Below, in pieces: positions 16,441 through 25,392 of a DNA stretch of 64,000 nucleotides. Made by a program: the position numbers and the translations under genes. Location of the stretch: the NCBI GenBank assembly GCA_937139495.1, contig CAKZQC010000042.1, positions 1 to 64,000 on the forward strand, written 5' to 3'. The notes beneath the pieces are model-generated. The model worked only from the letters and a program-made list of their open reading frames with translations, searched no databases and was not told where the DNA came from. The stretch is from an uncultured Saprospiraceae bacterium. GTDB lineage: Bacteria; Bacteroidota; Bacteroidia; Chitinophagales; Saprospiraceae. The first letter of the stretch is position 1, and each line of letters opens with the position of its first letter.

Positions 16441-18095
16441 ATAATAATCCTTTAGATAACAAGCTAGATAAGCAACTGAAAGCTGGTTTTGATGCTCAAA
16501 AGCAACAAGCTCCAGCCCACTTGTGGGATAAAATCAGTGAAGAACTAGCTGCCGATACATCGTTGGAAAATAAATTGGAAAGTCTTAGAGAGGATACGCC
16601 CATTGTAGCAGCTCCACTAGGGCTTTGGGATACTATATCCAAGGATTTGGATATGAATCAATTGATAGATGACAAGGTAGCTGATGCAATAGAGACCCAG
16701 CCACTAAAAACGGCTCCTATTAGTATCTGGAAGGGCATACAACGACAACTTAATATAGATGCCACTTGGGTCAAAATAGCTGATGAGTTGCCACATGCTG
16801 CTCCTAAGTCAAAGTGGAGAAAACGAACCGCTCAACTAACCGCAGCAGCCGTATTGCTCTTGTTGTTGCGGACTTGTACTGGAGAACCAACGCTGCCGAT
16901 TCAGAACACAGCGACATTGGCAGAAGAAACGACAACTATCAATACTAATTCGCCAAATGACAAGACAATAACTTCTATTGCCGAAGGCAAAAAAAGTAAA
17001 ATAAAAGAAGAACTAGAATCGGCATCAACTAAGGAGCAACAAGCAGCCACAAAAAAAAATACGATTGTAGCGAAGGAGCAAGCAACGCTTAATAATAACA
17101 AAACAAAATCGATTCAGCCGCTTGCCAATAATAGACATGACAAGACCGCAAATACCGTCGAGTCTAGCTTAATTGGGGCAAGCAAAAAGGAAAACGAAAA
17201 TAATTCGGAAAATAATTCAAAAAAAATACAACCGCTTCCAACCTCTACCACAATCGCAGCGTCTTTAGAGCAAGAAACCGTTGATAGACAAGCAAATATT
17301 GCCACAGATGATAATTCGCAAATAATAGAAAATAGTAATAATGAAACGATTGCGACTCATAAAACTTACAATTGGTTAGACGGTGTGGCGTTGTTGCCAT
17401 TAGCTACAGGAACACAGGCTACCGAAAAGGCGGAACTGCTAGAAACGGACGTGGAAACGAGCGACAAAAAAACGCCTTTAGCAGACAAATTAAAAGTAGG
17501 CGTATTTGTAGTAGTCAATTCGACAACGATTGTCAATGAAGATACTCGGGAAGGTTGGAAGGGATCGGATAGAATACAAAATAATGCTAACCTAGCCGCT
17601 AATTATGGTTTGTGGGCATCGTATCAGTTTTTGCCAAAGAGCAGTTTGGTTGCCGAATTTTCAATCAATGCCGATAACCGACAAGGTTATCAAGTAACAG
17701 AAGGCGGTATTAATTATGATAAAGAGTGGGTGCTAAAATACCAGCGTATTTCGCTCGCTTATCAGCACCAGTTATGGCAGGCAAAAGGTAGGCAGGTTGT
17801 CAATACGATTACCGCACAAGGCGGTTTGTATGTCGGGTTTTTGCGACAAGCAAAATTGTTTTATGATGGTGAATTGTTTTTTGATGCCTTACAAGAACAC
17901 CGTCAATTTGATGTCGGCTTTAAGTTAGCCATAGGGCAGGAGTTGCAGTTTGGCAATATGTTGATTGGTTATGGATTACGCTCGGACATTGGAGCTGCCA
18001 ATGTGTTTAGAGGTAATAATATGGTACTACCACAAGAGAATAAAACGAGCTTACTCCACTTAGGTGGTTACATAACCGTTGGATATAAATTTTGA
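16437..18095 (+). CDS. Anti-sigma-like protein fused to an outer-membrane beta-barrel-like domain
   Basis: A 552-residue protein with an unusual layout. The cytoplasmic N-terminus has three related motifs spaced about 34 residues apart: PAHLWDKISEEL (26-37), PLGLWDTISKDL (60-71) and PISIWKGIQRQL (94-105). It is probably the sigma-binding part. One membrane helix follows (about 132-146), then a low-complexity Asn/Thr/Lys/Glu linker (about 150-310). The C-terminal 200 residues alternate polar and aromatic residues and end in GGYITVGYKF, as outer-membrane barrel strands do. This suggests one chain reaching from sigma factor to outer membrane. Start overlaps the sigma stop. I see no RskA-type zinc motif. 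Confidence 0.72.
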   Translation: MNNNPLDNKLDKQLKAGFDAQKQQAPAHLWDKISEELAADTSLENKLESLREDTPIVAAPLGLWDTISKDLDMNQLIDDKVADAIETQPLKTAPISIWKGIQRQLNIDATWVKIADELPHAAPKSKWRKRTAQLTAAAVLLLLLRTCTGEPTLPIQNTATLAEETTTINTNSPNDKTITSIAEGKKSKIKEELESASTKEQQAATKKNTIVAKEQATLNNNKTKSIQPLANNRHDKTANTVESSLIGASKKENENNSENNSKKIQPLPTSTTIAASLEQETVDRQANIATDDNSQIIENSNNETIATHKTYNWLDGVALLPLATGTQATEKAELLETDVETSDKKTPLADKLKVGVFVVVNSTTIVNEDTREGWKGSDRIQNNANLAANYGLWASYQFLPKSSLVAEFSINADNRQGYQVTEGGINYDKEWVLKYQRISLAYQHQLWQAKGRQVVNTITAQGGLYVGFLRQAKLFYDGELFFDALQEHRQFDVGFKLAIGQELQFGNMLIGYGLRSDIGAANVFRGNNMVLPQENKTSLLHLGGYITVGYKF

Positions 18096-18150
18096 TAAGA
18101 ATAAAGTTTAATAAGGTTTTGATTTTTGGATTTGAATGAAGTTGGCAGAC

Positions 18151-18180
18151 AGAAAAGTAGACGTGGGAATCTACTTTTCT
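18151..18180 (+). terminator. Hairpin after the anti-sigma/barrel gene
   Basis: Perfect 11-bp arms AGAAAAGTAGA and TCTACTTTTCT with an 8-base loop, 55 bases after the stop. The T-run is weak. Confidence 0.5.
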
Positions 18181-18289
18181 TGACGCTAACATTTACCGTT
18201 TGTTCAATAAAAAAAATAAGATTTTTTAGTAATATTATGTGTTAATAAATATTAGGTTTGTAATAAGTAAAATTTGTACATTTTAGTGT

Positions 18290-18321
18290 AAGGTTACTCT
18301 GGAGAGAGTGACCTTTTTTTT
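18290..18321 (+). terminator. Rho-independent terminator
   Basis: An 11-bp stem (one wobble pair) with a GGAG loop, followed by a run of eight or nine T residues. It separates the sigma operon from the phasin-like operon. Confidence 0.75.
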
Positions 18322-18508
18322 GTTTAGGGGCTATTCGGAGTCGCTCAGAAGTGATTTTTACATTTTAATAATACTAGCTACTTGATTTTTGTTTTTTTTT
18401 GATGAGTAGCTTTTTTAGTGTTTTTTTTATTGGAAAAGTGTATTTGTGGTTTTTTATTTACATTAAATAGAGCTTTGTATTAGTTTTGTTGAAAATAGCA
18501 AAAACAGG

Positions 18509-18540
18509 TTTGCAACTACTGTTTTTTTGTAATATCTTTG
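18509..18540 (+). promoter_or_regulatory. Bacteroidota-type promoter of the phasin-like operon
   Basis: TTTG at 18509-18512 and TATCTTTG at 18533-18540, separated by 20 bases, match the -33 TTTG and -7 TAnnTTTG consensus of Bacteroidota housekeeping sigma. The leader to the ATG at 18645 is about 100 bases and contains CTTAGA...TCTAAG (18550-18566). Confidence 0.72.
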
Positions 18541-18644
18541 CAGTAGAATCTTAGACGTGTTCTAAGAATTGGATTTGAACAACTTTGTTTATAATTCGTT
18601 TTTAAGAGCAATCAACTTTATATCAAAAATAAAATAGAACAATC

Positions 18645-18989
18645 ATGATTATTAATATCGTAAAAGAAACTACTAAAGATTTAGTAGCATTGGGACAAGG
18701 TTTTGGTAGTGCTGTAAAAGAAGAAGTAGAATTGTACTTTGAGCAGAAAAAACATGTTGCAGAGGATATGGCATCTGATGCTAAAGAAACAATCAAAGAC
18801 TCTAAAGCTTACGAAAAGTTTGAAGATATTGAGCAAAAAGTAAAAGCTACTATCGAAAAAAGCTTGGCTAATTTCAATTCTGACAAAGCAGGCGACAAAG
18901 AGCGTTTGGAAAAAAGAATTGCTTCTTTGGAAGCTAAGTTGGCTAAATTGGTTGATGGTTTGGAAGAAACTAAGAAAGCTAAGAAATAA
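18645..18989 (+). CDS. Phasin-like coiled-coil protein
   Basis: A 114-residue, highly charged, helical protein (Lys and Glu dominate). The N-terminal third (IVKETTKDLVALGQGFGSAVKEEVELYF) and the C-terminal heptad-like stretch (KERLEKRIASLEAKLAKLVDGLEE) fit an elongated helix that oligomerises. The same C-terminal pattern, KLEKRIKSLEVKLG, is found in the next gene, so the two are related or interact. Families of this type are annotated as phasin-like in Bacteroidota even in genomes that make no polyhydroxyalkanoate. A clear promoter upstream suggests strong expression. The function is not proven. Confidence 0.65.
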   Translation: MIINIVKETTKDLVALGQGFGSAVKEEVELYFEQKKHVAEDMASDAKETIKDSKAYEKFEDIEQKVKATIEKSLANFNSDKAGDKERLEKRIASLEAKLAKLVDGLEETKKAKK

Positions 18990-19025
18990 GCATTTCGTTT
19001 GTCGTGCATTTAACAAAAAATAGAG

Positions 19026-19379
19026 ATGGAAAATATTGTCAAGAAAATACTGTACACTGGAGTTGGAGTAGTTGCGGCTACAACTGAGCGTTTGCAAATG
19101 GCTATCGATGACTTGGTAGAAAAGGGCAAATTATCGGAAGATGAAGGTAGAAAAGTAGTGGATGATGTGGTCAAAAACACAGAAGCACACAAAGGGCAAT
19201 ACGAACTCCGATTCAAAAAGATTGTAGATGCCGCTTACGAAAAACTAAATTTGCCACAAAACGAGGATACCACCAAACTAGAAAAACGCATTAAGTCGTT
19301 GGAGGTGAAGTTGGGATTACTCGCCAAAGAATTTGAAAAATATAAAGCAATGCAGCAGAAAAATAACCAAAATTTGTAA
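19026..19379 (+). CDS. Phasin family protein
   Basis: A 117-residue protein 36 bases after the first phasin-like gene. The N-terminal pattern ILYTGVGVVAATTERLQMAIDDLVEKGKLSEDEGRKVVDDVV matches the PhaF/PhaI-like phasin family, in which a short hydrophobic helix precedes a conserved L-V-x-K-G-x-L-x-x-x-E-G motif. The C-terminus is a charged coiled coil. Phasins coat storage granules or bind nucleoid and cytosolic partners. No polyhydroxyalkanoate synthase gene lies within this window, so the partner is unknown. A perfect inverted repeat terminator follows. Confidence 0.75.
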   Translation: MENIVKKILYTGVGVVAATTERLQMAIDDLVEKGKLSEDEGRKVVDDVVKNTEAHKGQYELRFKKIVDAAYEKLNLPQNEDTTKLEKRIKSLEVKLGLLAKEFEKYKAMQQKNNQNL

Positions 19380-19405
19380 GTATTGCTTGAGGCAGATTGA
19401 CTAGC

Positions 19406-19445
19406 AAAAAAGGCTACTACATTATATAATGTAGTAGCCTTTTTT
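19406..19445. terminator. Bidirectional terminator between phasin operon and lptB
   Basis: Perfect palindrome with 20-bp arms, A-run on one side and T-run on the other, between convergent genes. Confidence 0.9.
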
Positions 19446-19476
19446 TAATTTTCAGCATCACTTGCGGAATGTGTTT

Positions 19477-20214
19477 TTATTCAAAAGTACGCTTTTTGAG
19501 TTCAAAATTGCGACCCAAATAAGCGGTTTTGACCAGTTCGTCATTGGCTAGTACATCGGGTTTTCCTTCTCTAAATATATTGCCATCAACCATAATATAT
19601 GCTCGGTCAATGATAGAAAGTGTTTCTCCTACATTGTGGTCAGTAATCAAGATGCCAATATTTTTTTGTTTGAGTTGATAGACAATAGATTGAATATCTT
19701 CGACCGCAATGGGATCAATACCTGCAAAAGGCTCATCAAGCAATATAAATTTAGGGTTGACAGCTAAGGCACGAGCGATTTCGGTACGTCTGCGTTCGCC
19801 ACCCGATAGCGTATCACCTTTACTTTTGCGTACTTTGTGGAGTCTAAATTCGTCTAGGAGTTCTTCTTGTTTGTGCAGGCGTTCACCTTTGGTCAGGTTA
19901 GTCATTTCGAGTACTGCCATGATGTTGTCTTCTACCGAAAGTTTGCGAAAGATAGAAGCTTCTTGGGGCAAGTATCCAATACCTTTTTTGGAGCGTTTGT
20001 ACATAGGCAACTTCGTGATATTTTCATTGTCAAGATAAACACTGCCAGATTTGGGGCGTACAAAACCTACGGTCATGTAGAAGGTGGTTGTTTTTCCAGC
20101 TCCATTTGGTCCTAACAGACCAATAATTTCGCCTTGTTCTACCTGCAAAGAAACACCTTTGACAACCGTGCGGTCGCCATATTCTTTAACCAAATTTTCG
20201 GAACGTAGTAGCAT
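19477..20214 (-). CDS. lptB: Lipopolysaccharide export ABC transporter ATP-binding protein LptB
   Basis: A 245-residue ATPase that powers LptFG in extraction of lipopolysaccharide from the inner membrane. It has Walker [10 protein letters not shown] near residue 37, Q-loop [19 protein letters not shown], the ABC signature [15 protein letters not shown], Walker [20 protein letters not shown] and the H-loop [11 protein letters not shown]. The IFRKLSV and [11 protein letters not shown] stretches are characteristic of LptB rather than of general ABC ATPases. It lies 16 bases downstream of alanine dehydrogenase on the same strand, so the two are probably co-transcribed although functionally unrelated. 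Confidence 0.93.
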   Translation of the reverse strand: MLLRSENLVKEYGDRTVVKGVSLQVEQGEIIGLLGPNGAGKTTTFYMTVGFVRPKSGSVYLDNENITKLPMYKRSKKGIGYLPQEASIFRKLSVEDNIMAVLEMTNLTKGERLHKQEELLDEFRLHKVRKSKGDTLSGGERRRTEIARALAVNPKFILLDEPFAGIDPIAVEDIQSIVYQLKQKNIGILITDHNVGETLSIIDRAYIMVDGNIFREGKPDVLANDELVKTAYLGRNFELKKRTFE

Positions 20215-20230
20215 AATAGCGTAGTCGATT

Positions 20231-21451
20231 TTAGAGATTAGAAGCCAAAAGAAGATTCAAGTCGGTATATTTGACATTGAACCGTTCACTCAAATGCTTA
20301 TTGGTCAAACAGCCTTTGTACATATATACGCCATTGCGAAATCCTAAAGAACGCTGCAAAAGTGCTTCAATACCGCTTGTGCTATCTGCCTCCAAGAAGA
20401 AAGGAGCCAAAATATTGCTCATAGCCTTGGAGCTAGTCTGCGGAATACGTGCTACTATATTGGGAACACAATAATGAATAACATCGTATTTGACGAAAGT
20501 CGGCTTATCGTGCGAGGTAATACGAGAGGTAGCGAAACAGCCGCCTTGATCAATACTAACATCTACAATAACGGCTCCTGCTTTCATTTTTTGTACCATG
20601 TTGTCGGAGACCATGCAAGGCGACATACCTATTTCGGAATGCATGGCACCAATGACTACATGCGCACTAGTAAGCTCTACTTCTAGTTCGGGCGAATTGA
20701 ACGTGCCTGTATAAATTTTCTGTCCTAAATTGCTTTGCAAACGCATTAGCTTGCGAATACTATTGTCAAAAACACGCACTTCTGCACCATAGCCCAAGGC
20801 TACACGAGAAGCGACTTCAGCTACTACGCCAGCACCCAAAATGACAACTTTGGTAGGTGGTACGCCAGATATTCCGCCCAACAATACACCCAATCCACCA
20901 TTGGTTTGAGAAAGTAGTTCGGCAGCGGTTTGCATCGCAGAAATACCCGCCATTTCCGAAATCATGCGTACGAAAGGGAACATACCAGATTCGTCTTTCA
21001 TGTACTCCATCGCCAAAGCGGTGACTCGTTTGGTCTTTAGTCGATAGATGTAGTCTTCCGACAAAGTTGGCAAATGAATAGGCGAAATAATGATTTGTCC
21101 AGTATGGCACAAATCAATCTCTTCGAGCGAAGGAGGTGCTACCTTGAGTAGTACATTTGATTTGAATACTTGTTCGGTCGAATAGGCGATTTCGGCACCT
21201 GCTTCGGAGTATTCGAAGTCCTCAAAACCTGCTCCTACACCAGCATCTTCTTCTAATATAACACGATGCCCAGCATTGACCAAGGAGCGAACCGAAGAAG
21301 GCGTTAGTGCCACTCTGTTTTCTTGGAAAGAACTCTCTTTGGGTATGCCAATGTATAGTTTGTCTTTCTTGTGCATGACCATCAAGTGTTCCTCTTTAGG
21401 GTTCATGGCTTGGCTAGTCAATGAAGCTGGTATGTCGATTTTATTTCCCAT
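20231..21451 (-). CDS. ald: Alanine dehydrogenase (AlaDH/PNT family)
   Basis: A 406-residue NAD+-dependent enzyme that interconverts L-alanine and pyruvate plus ammonia. The AlaDH/transhydrogenase N-domain is seen in [29 protein letters not shown]. The substrate-side stretch is [22 protein letters not shown], the Rossmann motif is [28 protein letters not shown], and [13 protein letters not shown] follows. The MISEMAG form is the variant common in Bacteroidota. The ATG at 21451 is chosen; 8 further residues of open frame lie upstream. About 30 N-terminal residues precede the conserved domain. It is upstream of and close to lptB. Confidence 0.88.
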   Translation of the reverse strand: MGNKIDIPASLTSQAMNPKEEHLMVMHKKDKLYIGIPKESSFQENRVALTPSSVRSLVNAGHRVILEEDAGVGAGFEDFEYSEAGAEIAYSTEQVFKSNVLLKVAPPSLEEIDLCHTGQIIISPIHLPTLSEDYIYRLKTKRVTALAMEYMKDESGMFPFVRMISEMAGISAMQTAAELLSQTNGGLGVLLGGISGVPPTKVVILGAGVVAEVASRVALGYGAEVRVFDNSIRKLMRLQSNLGQKIYTGTFNSPELEVELTSAHVVIGAMHSEIGMSPCMVSDNMVQKMKAGAVIVDVSIDQGGCFATSRITSHDKPTFVKYDVIHYCVPNIVARIPQTSSKAMSNILAPFFLEADSTSGIEALLQRSLGFRNGVYMYKGCLTNKHLSERFNVKYTDLNLLLASNL

Positions 21452-21691
21452 ATTTTTTGATGAAGTGTGACACAACGTTTTGAGTAAGTTTGGACACTAA
21501 GATAAGCAATATAATTGAGTTGTAGTAAGTACAAGTAGTTGCTTTTTTTTAACTTGGTATAAATTTACAAATGATGTTGTTATCTTGGATTTTACACTGC
21601 TTTCTGACGAGTGAAATAAATACATTGGCACAGATTTAGTAAATGTTAAATAAGTAGTCCATTCTATCAATAGAAATAAAAAATACGAGCT

Positions 21692-22213
21692 ATGAAGTAT
21701 ATAAGCTGTTTGTTCGCCTTGCTGTTGTTTGCTAGTGTTGCAATAGCACAATCTGCCAATACATTGCCTGTGGGCAATGAAAAAGTAGCTTCGTCCAATA
21801 TCATTTTTGAGCAAGAGTTGTTGGTTTTGATTAACAAAGAACGAAAAAAGCGTCGCTTGCGAGCAGTGAAACTTCAAGCAGATTTGACCAACGCCGCTCG
21901 GTATCATGCAGAAGATATGGGCAAACAAAACTATTTTGAGCACAGCTCCATGTATCGAACAGGTGGAAAACTCAAAGAATTGTGTGGTCCATTTGATAGG
22001 ATTCGACAGTTTACGAAAGGAAATGTTTTTGCGAGTAGCGAAAATATTGCTGCGGGACAGCAAACGCCTTCCGAAGTACTCGAAAGCTGGATGACGAGCA
22101 GCGGACACCGCAAAAACATCTTGAATAAATCGAATAAATTTATGGGGTTGGGTTATGTGGAAGTCGCAGGAAGTGAATACGGCGGCTATTGGGTGCAGAT
22201 TTTTGGGAACTAA
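21692..22213 (+). CDS. Secreted CAP/SCP-domain protein
   Basis: A 173-residue exported protein. The signal peptide (MKYISCLFALLLFASVAIAQ) is followed by a CAP domain (about 45-172) with LVLINKERKKRRLRAVKLQADLTNAARYHAEDM, YFEHSSM, FASSENIAAG, VLESWMTSSGHRKNIL and MGLGYVEV. The pair of conserved histidines (in RYHAEDM and SGHRKNI) and the glutamate of SENIAAG are in place. Bacterial CAP proteins are envelope proteins of mostly unknown role. The overlapping minus-strand frame at 21497-22108 is a shadow. Confidence 0.9.
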   Translation: MKYISCLFALLLFASVAIAQSANTLPVGNEKVASSNIIFEQELLVLINKERKKRRLRAVKLQADLTNAARYHAEDMGKQNYFEHSSMYRTGGKLKELCGPFDRIRQFTKGNVFASSENIAAGQQTPSEVLESWMTSSGHRKNILNKSNKFMGLGYVEVAGSEYGGYWVQIFGN

Positions 22214-22233
22214 TTAGTTGTGAAAGAATGAGC

Positions 22234-22282
22234 AAAAAAAAAGGAAAAATGATACTTAGCGGTATCATTTTTCCTTTTTTTT
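22234..22282. terminator. Bidirectional terminator after the CAP gene
   Basis: Long A/T-flanked stem (AAAAAGGAAAAATGATAC with its complement) around a 6-base loop, between convergent genes. Confidence 0.88.
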
Positions 22283-22309
22283 GACTTCCAATAAGGTACT
22301 ATAACTTCC

Positions 22310-23467
22310 TTAATTCAAGGTTTTGACATTGCGTTGAATACTTCGAAGATTAGCCCCTATAAATAATATGCCTAATGCTAGGGCAACAATCCAAACCCAA
22401 AAATCGGCAAAGTAGGAGATGGGGTAACCCATTTCGATAATACTCTGCGATAGCGTATATTTGACGGCTACTAAACTGGCTAATACAAGTACAAATATCA
22501 CTGTAAACAGTAGTACAAAATTGCGTATCAATACTTTTTCGATGCTCGAATTGGTGTAACCCAACTGTATCAACAATTGTATGTCTTGGCTAGCTTGAGC
22601 TATCAATACTTGAAAATTAAGTACAAATACTAACAATGCCAATCCAATAACGATAATTCCGATAGCAACGATTAATAAAATGAGCAGATAAAGGGTGGAC
22701 TTTAGTTCGCCACCAATAAGACCACCTCTAGCAATTTCGTAGCCTTTTTTGTCCAGAAAATCTTCTAGCTCCAAGCTGTATGGGTTGGAAGTGGAAGCCA
22801 TTATTTGCGTGGGCAATTCTTCTTTTTCTTGAATGCCGTATTTTTCGTTGGTATATTTCAAAAATTCGGGCGGAACGAGAATAGAATTGATATTGGATGT
22901 AAATCCAACTACTCGTGCATCAAAACTTGCTGCTCCTTTAGCACTGTTTATTCTTATTTTGAAATCGACAGAACGAACAGTTTGTGCCGAAAAAGGGGGG
23001 AGTCCTTGACTAGGTGCAAACCCATAGTTGTAGAGTGCCAAATAGTCCTTGGATAGAATAATAGGCAGTGTCTTGCTGTCTTGTGTCCATGCAAATTCGC
23101 TGGTATCTGTCCCCAAAAAAATATTGGGTACCGACTGAAAAAAGAGCAAGGTCTGAAAGCCCATTTTTTGACTAGAAAGCATCACTTGGTACTTCGTAGA
23201 TTCGAAGGTAGCGGTTTTGTCAAAAAAAGGTTGTTGCTGAACTACTGCCAATTCTTCTTTCGAAAAAGTTTTGGGTTGCCCCATGTAGCGGTCAAAGTTC
23301 TTGTTGATAACCAAAAAGTTATCATCTTTGGCTCCATGAGTTAGCACTTGCACATCTAGATAGACTTGCAAGGCAAACAGCAATAGAAATAGCCCTGCAA
23401 AAGTGCCAATGCTAGCACCTGCAGTTTGCCATTTATTTCGCTTTTTGAGTAATATTTTTTTTAACAA
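22310..23467 (-). CDS. FtsX-like ABC transporter permease
   Basis: A 385-residue inner-membrane protein with the FtsX/MacB-type layout: one N-terminal helix (about 16-37), a large extracytoplasmic domain (about 40-245), then three helices (about 256-286, 306-333, 352-374). The C-terminal FtsX motif appears as QASQDIQLLIQLGYTNSSIEKVLIRNF. The start is a TTG at 23467 (an ATT lies one codon before); no in-frame ATG is near. It probably works with an ATPase to move lipoproteins or remodel the wall, but no partner ATPase is adjacent. The start is 37 bases from the stop of the Pro-rich protein gene upstream. Confidence 0.8.
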   Translation of the reverse strand: MLKKILLKKRNKWQTAGASIGTFAGLFLLLFALQVYLDVQVLTHGAKDDNFLVINKNFDRYMGQPKTFSKEELAVVQQQPFFDKTATFESTKYQVMLSSQKMGFQTLLFFQSVPNIFLGTDTSEFAWTQDSKTLPIILSKDYLALYNYGFAPSQGLPPFSAQTVRSVDFKIRINSAKGAASFDARVVGFTSNINSILVPPEFLKYTNEKYGIQEKEELPTQIMASTSNPYSLELEDFLDKKGYEIARGGLIGGELKSTLYLLILLIVAIGIIVIGLALLVFVLNFQVLIAQASQDIQLLIQLGYTNSSIEKVLIRNFVLLFTVIFVLVLASLVAVKYTLSQSIIEMGYPISYFADFWVWIVALALGILFIGANLRSIQRNVKTLN

Positions 23468-23480
23468 AATAAGCTATTTT

Positions 23481-23508
23481 TTAGATACGCTCTTAGACAC
23501 ACTCTTAA
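23481..23508. repeat. 12-base repeat unit, two tandem copies
   Basis: TTAGATACGCTC followed by TTAGACACACTC and TTA. The last bases provide the stop codon of the minus-strand gene that ends at 23505. Related copies are at 53759, 63506 and 18551, and inverted at 53796, 60537 and 15664. Confidence 0.6.
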
Positions 23509-24344
23509 TCAAAGTATCTTCTACTAATGAGTTTGATGAAATTTTTGGCAGTAGGTGTGCGCTCTTTTTTGGAAAGCCATCCTTGTTGCTCGATCAAGTG
23601 TTTTTCTAAATAAACTCTGGCTTCGCCCAAATCCTTGCAGCGATTAAGCTGCTGAATGGTTTCTTGAAACACATTGACATCACCACCAAAAAGCTCATTG
23701 ATATACAAGAACTTTTCGTTCAGACCCAATGCTTTGGTTAAGTCAGCGATAGGAGCAGCACTTAATTTTTGCGATAAGTCGGTGGCTATTTTGAGCGTAA
23801 ACAGCGTATCGTATTCTTCATTGACCTGATAAAATTCTTCTACTTTAGGAGTAGGTTTTGGTTGCGGTCTTGGCTCTTCTTTTTTAGGCTCTGGCTTCGG
23901 CTGCTCTATCTTCGGCTGCTCTATCTTCGGCTCTTCCACTTTAGGAGTAGGTTTGGGCTCAGGTTTGGGCTCTTCTTTCTTAGGTTCTGGCTTCGGCTCA
24001 GGCTTTGGTTGTTCTTTTTTAGGTTCTGGCTTCGGCTCTGGTTTGGGTGTTTCGACCTTAGGAGTAGGTTCTGTCGGTTCGTCTATATTGGTAAAAACTA
24101 CTTTTGTTTTTCTATTTTTAGAAATAGGCTCTTCTATTTTAGGCTCTGGTTTGGGCTCAGGTTGAGGTGTTGGTATCGGCTCGGGTTGAGCAGCTTTCTC
24201 TTCAAAGCAAGTGTCGTACAAGGCTCTAATTTTGTCGAGGAATGCGTCTTTGTCTAGTTTAGAAATTTGATCTTCGTTGGTACTCAAGTAATCATAAAAA
24301 CGATTGACGGTATCCAATTTTGATTTGACATTTTTCAAATCCAT
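23505..24344 (-). CDS. Pro-Glu-Pro-Lys repeat protein of unknown function
   Basis: A 279-residue protein in three parts. The N-terminus (about 1-52) is a helical, charged region (VKSKLDTVNRFYDYLSTNEDQISKLDKDAF). The middle (about 55-175) is low complexity, with PEPKPEPK-type repeats broken by a KNRKTKVVFTNIDEPTEP stretch. The C-terminal 100 residues are globular (LFTLKIATDLSQKLSAAPIADLTKALGLNEKFLYINELFGGD). The repeat resembles TonB's periplasmic spacer, but there is no membrane anchor or signal peptide, so this is probably a cytosolic protein with a flexible tether. ATG 24344 is chosen because the longer frame overlaps rsgA. It lies about 100 bases downstream of rsgA. Confidence 0.72.
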   Translation of the reverse strand: MDLKNVKSKLDTVNRFYDYLSTNEDQISKLDKDAFLDKIRALYDTCFEEKAAQPEPIPTPQPEPKPEPKIEEPISKNRKTKVVFTNIDEPTEPTPKVETPKPEPKPEPKKEQPKPEPKPEPKKEEPKPEPKPTPKVEEPKIEQPKIEQPKPEPKKEEPRPQPKPTPKVEEFYQVNEEYDTLFTLKIATDLSQKLSAAPIADLTKALGLNEKFLYINELFGGDVNVFQETIQQLNRCKDLGEARVYLEKHLIEQQGWLSKKERTPTAKNFIKLISRRYFD

Positions 24345-24447
24345 AGCTAAGTATATATTTTTGGTGTGCCTGCCATCAGATAGAGGACAGGCAGAAATTG
24401 GTATAATAATATATTGATAAACGAAAGCGACAAATGATGGGGTAATG

Positions 24448-25392
24448 TTACCAGTCCGTTTGTCGTTCCCAGTAATTTTGGTCTTGTACATCTTCGAGCA
24501 CCGACAAATAACTCTGATAGCGCAAGATGCTAATATCGTTACTTTCTACAGCACTTTTGACAGCACAATCTGGCTCGTTGTGATGCAAGCAGTCGGCATA
24601 TTTACAATTTTTAGAAAACTCAAATATTTCTCTAAAATTATGTGCCACGTCCATCGGTTCCATATTGATGAAACCCATTTCTTTGATACCGGGGGTATCT
24701 ATAAGCTGTCCGCCAAAAGAAAGTTGGTGCATTTGAGCATAGGTTGTTGTGTGCATACCCTTGCCTGAGTAGTCGGATATAATCTGTGTAGCAATATCCA
24801 AATCCGTTTCGATGGCATTGACTAGCGATGACTTGCCGACACCTGAGTGCCCAGAAAAAAGACTAATTTTGTCTTTCAGCAGTGCTTTGACTTCCTCTAC
24901 TCCTTCGCCCGTTTCGGCAGATACTAGCAGCGTTTCGTAACCAATTCTGTTGTAGAGTGCTTTTATTCCTGCATAAACCTGCAAATCTTCTTCGGTATAA
25001 ATATCCAGCTTATTTACAATAATATAACTGGGTATATTGTGCATTTCGGTCGTCAGCAAAAATCGATCAATAAATCCTGGTTTCAGGGCAGGGTTTTGTA
25101 TTGTGACCACTAAGCACGCTTGGTCAATATTGGCGGCGATTAGGTGCATAAAGTGCCGCTTGCGAGTAGATTGTCGCAAGACATAATTTTGGCGAGGGTG
25201 CAGCTTGGTAATCATACCTGTATCTTGCCCAGTTTCGGGCTCTACCCATACATGGTCGCCGACAGCGATGGGGTTGGTCAGCTTGAATTTGCCCAATCTG
25301 AATTTGCCCTTGATACGGCAAGCCATATATTTGCCATTATCTAGCAAAACGGTGTACCACTTACCCGTTGATCTTGTTACTAATCCTTCCAA
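24448..25392 (-). CDS. rsgA: Ribosome small subunit-dependent GTPase A
   Basis: RsgA is a circularly permuted GTPase that checks late 30S subunit maturation. The 314-residue protein has an N-terminal OB fold (about 1-70), then G motifs in permuted order: G4 NKLD (127-130), G5 near VSAETGEG, G1 GHSGVGKSS (181-189) and G3 DTPG (232-235). A C-terminal zinc knuckle uses C263, C268, H270 and C276. All key residues are present. It is divergent from the TIR/TPR/SDR fusion gene. Confidence 0.95.
   Translation of the reverse strand: MEGLVTRSTGKWYTVLLDNGKYMACRIKGKFRLGKFKLTNPIAVGDHVWVEPETGQDTGMITKLHPRQNYVLRQSTRKRHFMHLIAANIDQACLVVTIQNPALKPGFIDRFLLTTEMHNIPSYIIVNKLDIYTEEDLQVYAGIKALYNRIGYETLLVSAETGEGVEEVKALLKDKISLFSGHSGVGKSSLVNAIETDLDIATQIISDYSGKGMHTTTYAQMHQLSFGGQLIDTPGIKEMGFINMEPMDVAHNFREIFEFSKNCKYADCLHHNEPDCAVKSAVESNDISILRYQSYLSVLEDVQDQNYWERQTDW

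Larger units (their letters stand above)
18096..18644. other. Long regulatory intergenic region ahead of the phasin-like genes
   Basis: About 550 bases without a gene. It holds a hairpin at 18151-18180, a terminator at 18290-18321, A+T-rich sequence, a promoter at 18509-18540 and a copy of the 12-base repeat unit at 18551-18566 in the leader. A TTTG...TACATTTT pair at about 18257-18284 lies just before the terminator; any transcript from it would be very short. Confidence 0.55.

Noticed and set aside
18257-18321. A possible tiny RNA between a TTTG/TACATTTT pair and the terminator
   Set aside because: Promoter spacing is poor and any transcript would be about 30 bases, so I list only the terminator.
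21497-22108. A 203-residue minus-strand open frame opposite the CAP gene
   Set aside because: The plus strand encodes a complete CAP-domain protein with signal peptide; the minus frame has no recognisable features.
23953-24165. A CRISPR or tandem-repeat array at the PEPK region
   Set aside because: The repeats are irregular, in frame and protein-coding, without spacers.
23862-24257. Plus-strand frames opposite the Pro-Glu-Lys repeat gene
   Set aside because: Repeats of Gly/Ser or Leu/Arg there are simply the antisense of the PEPK repeats.
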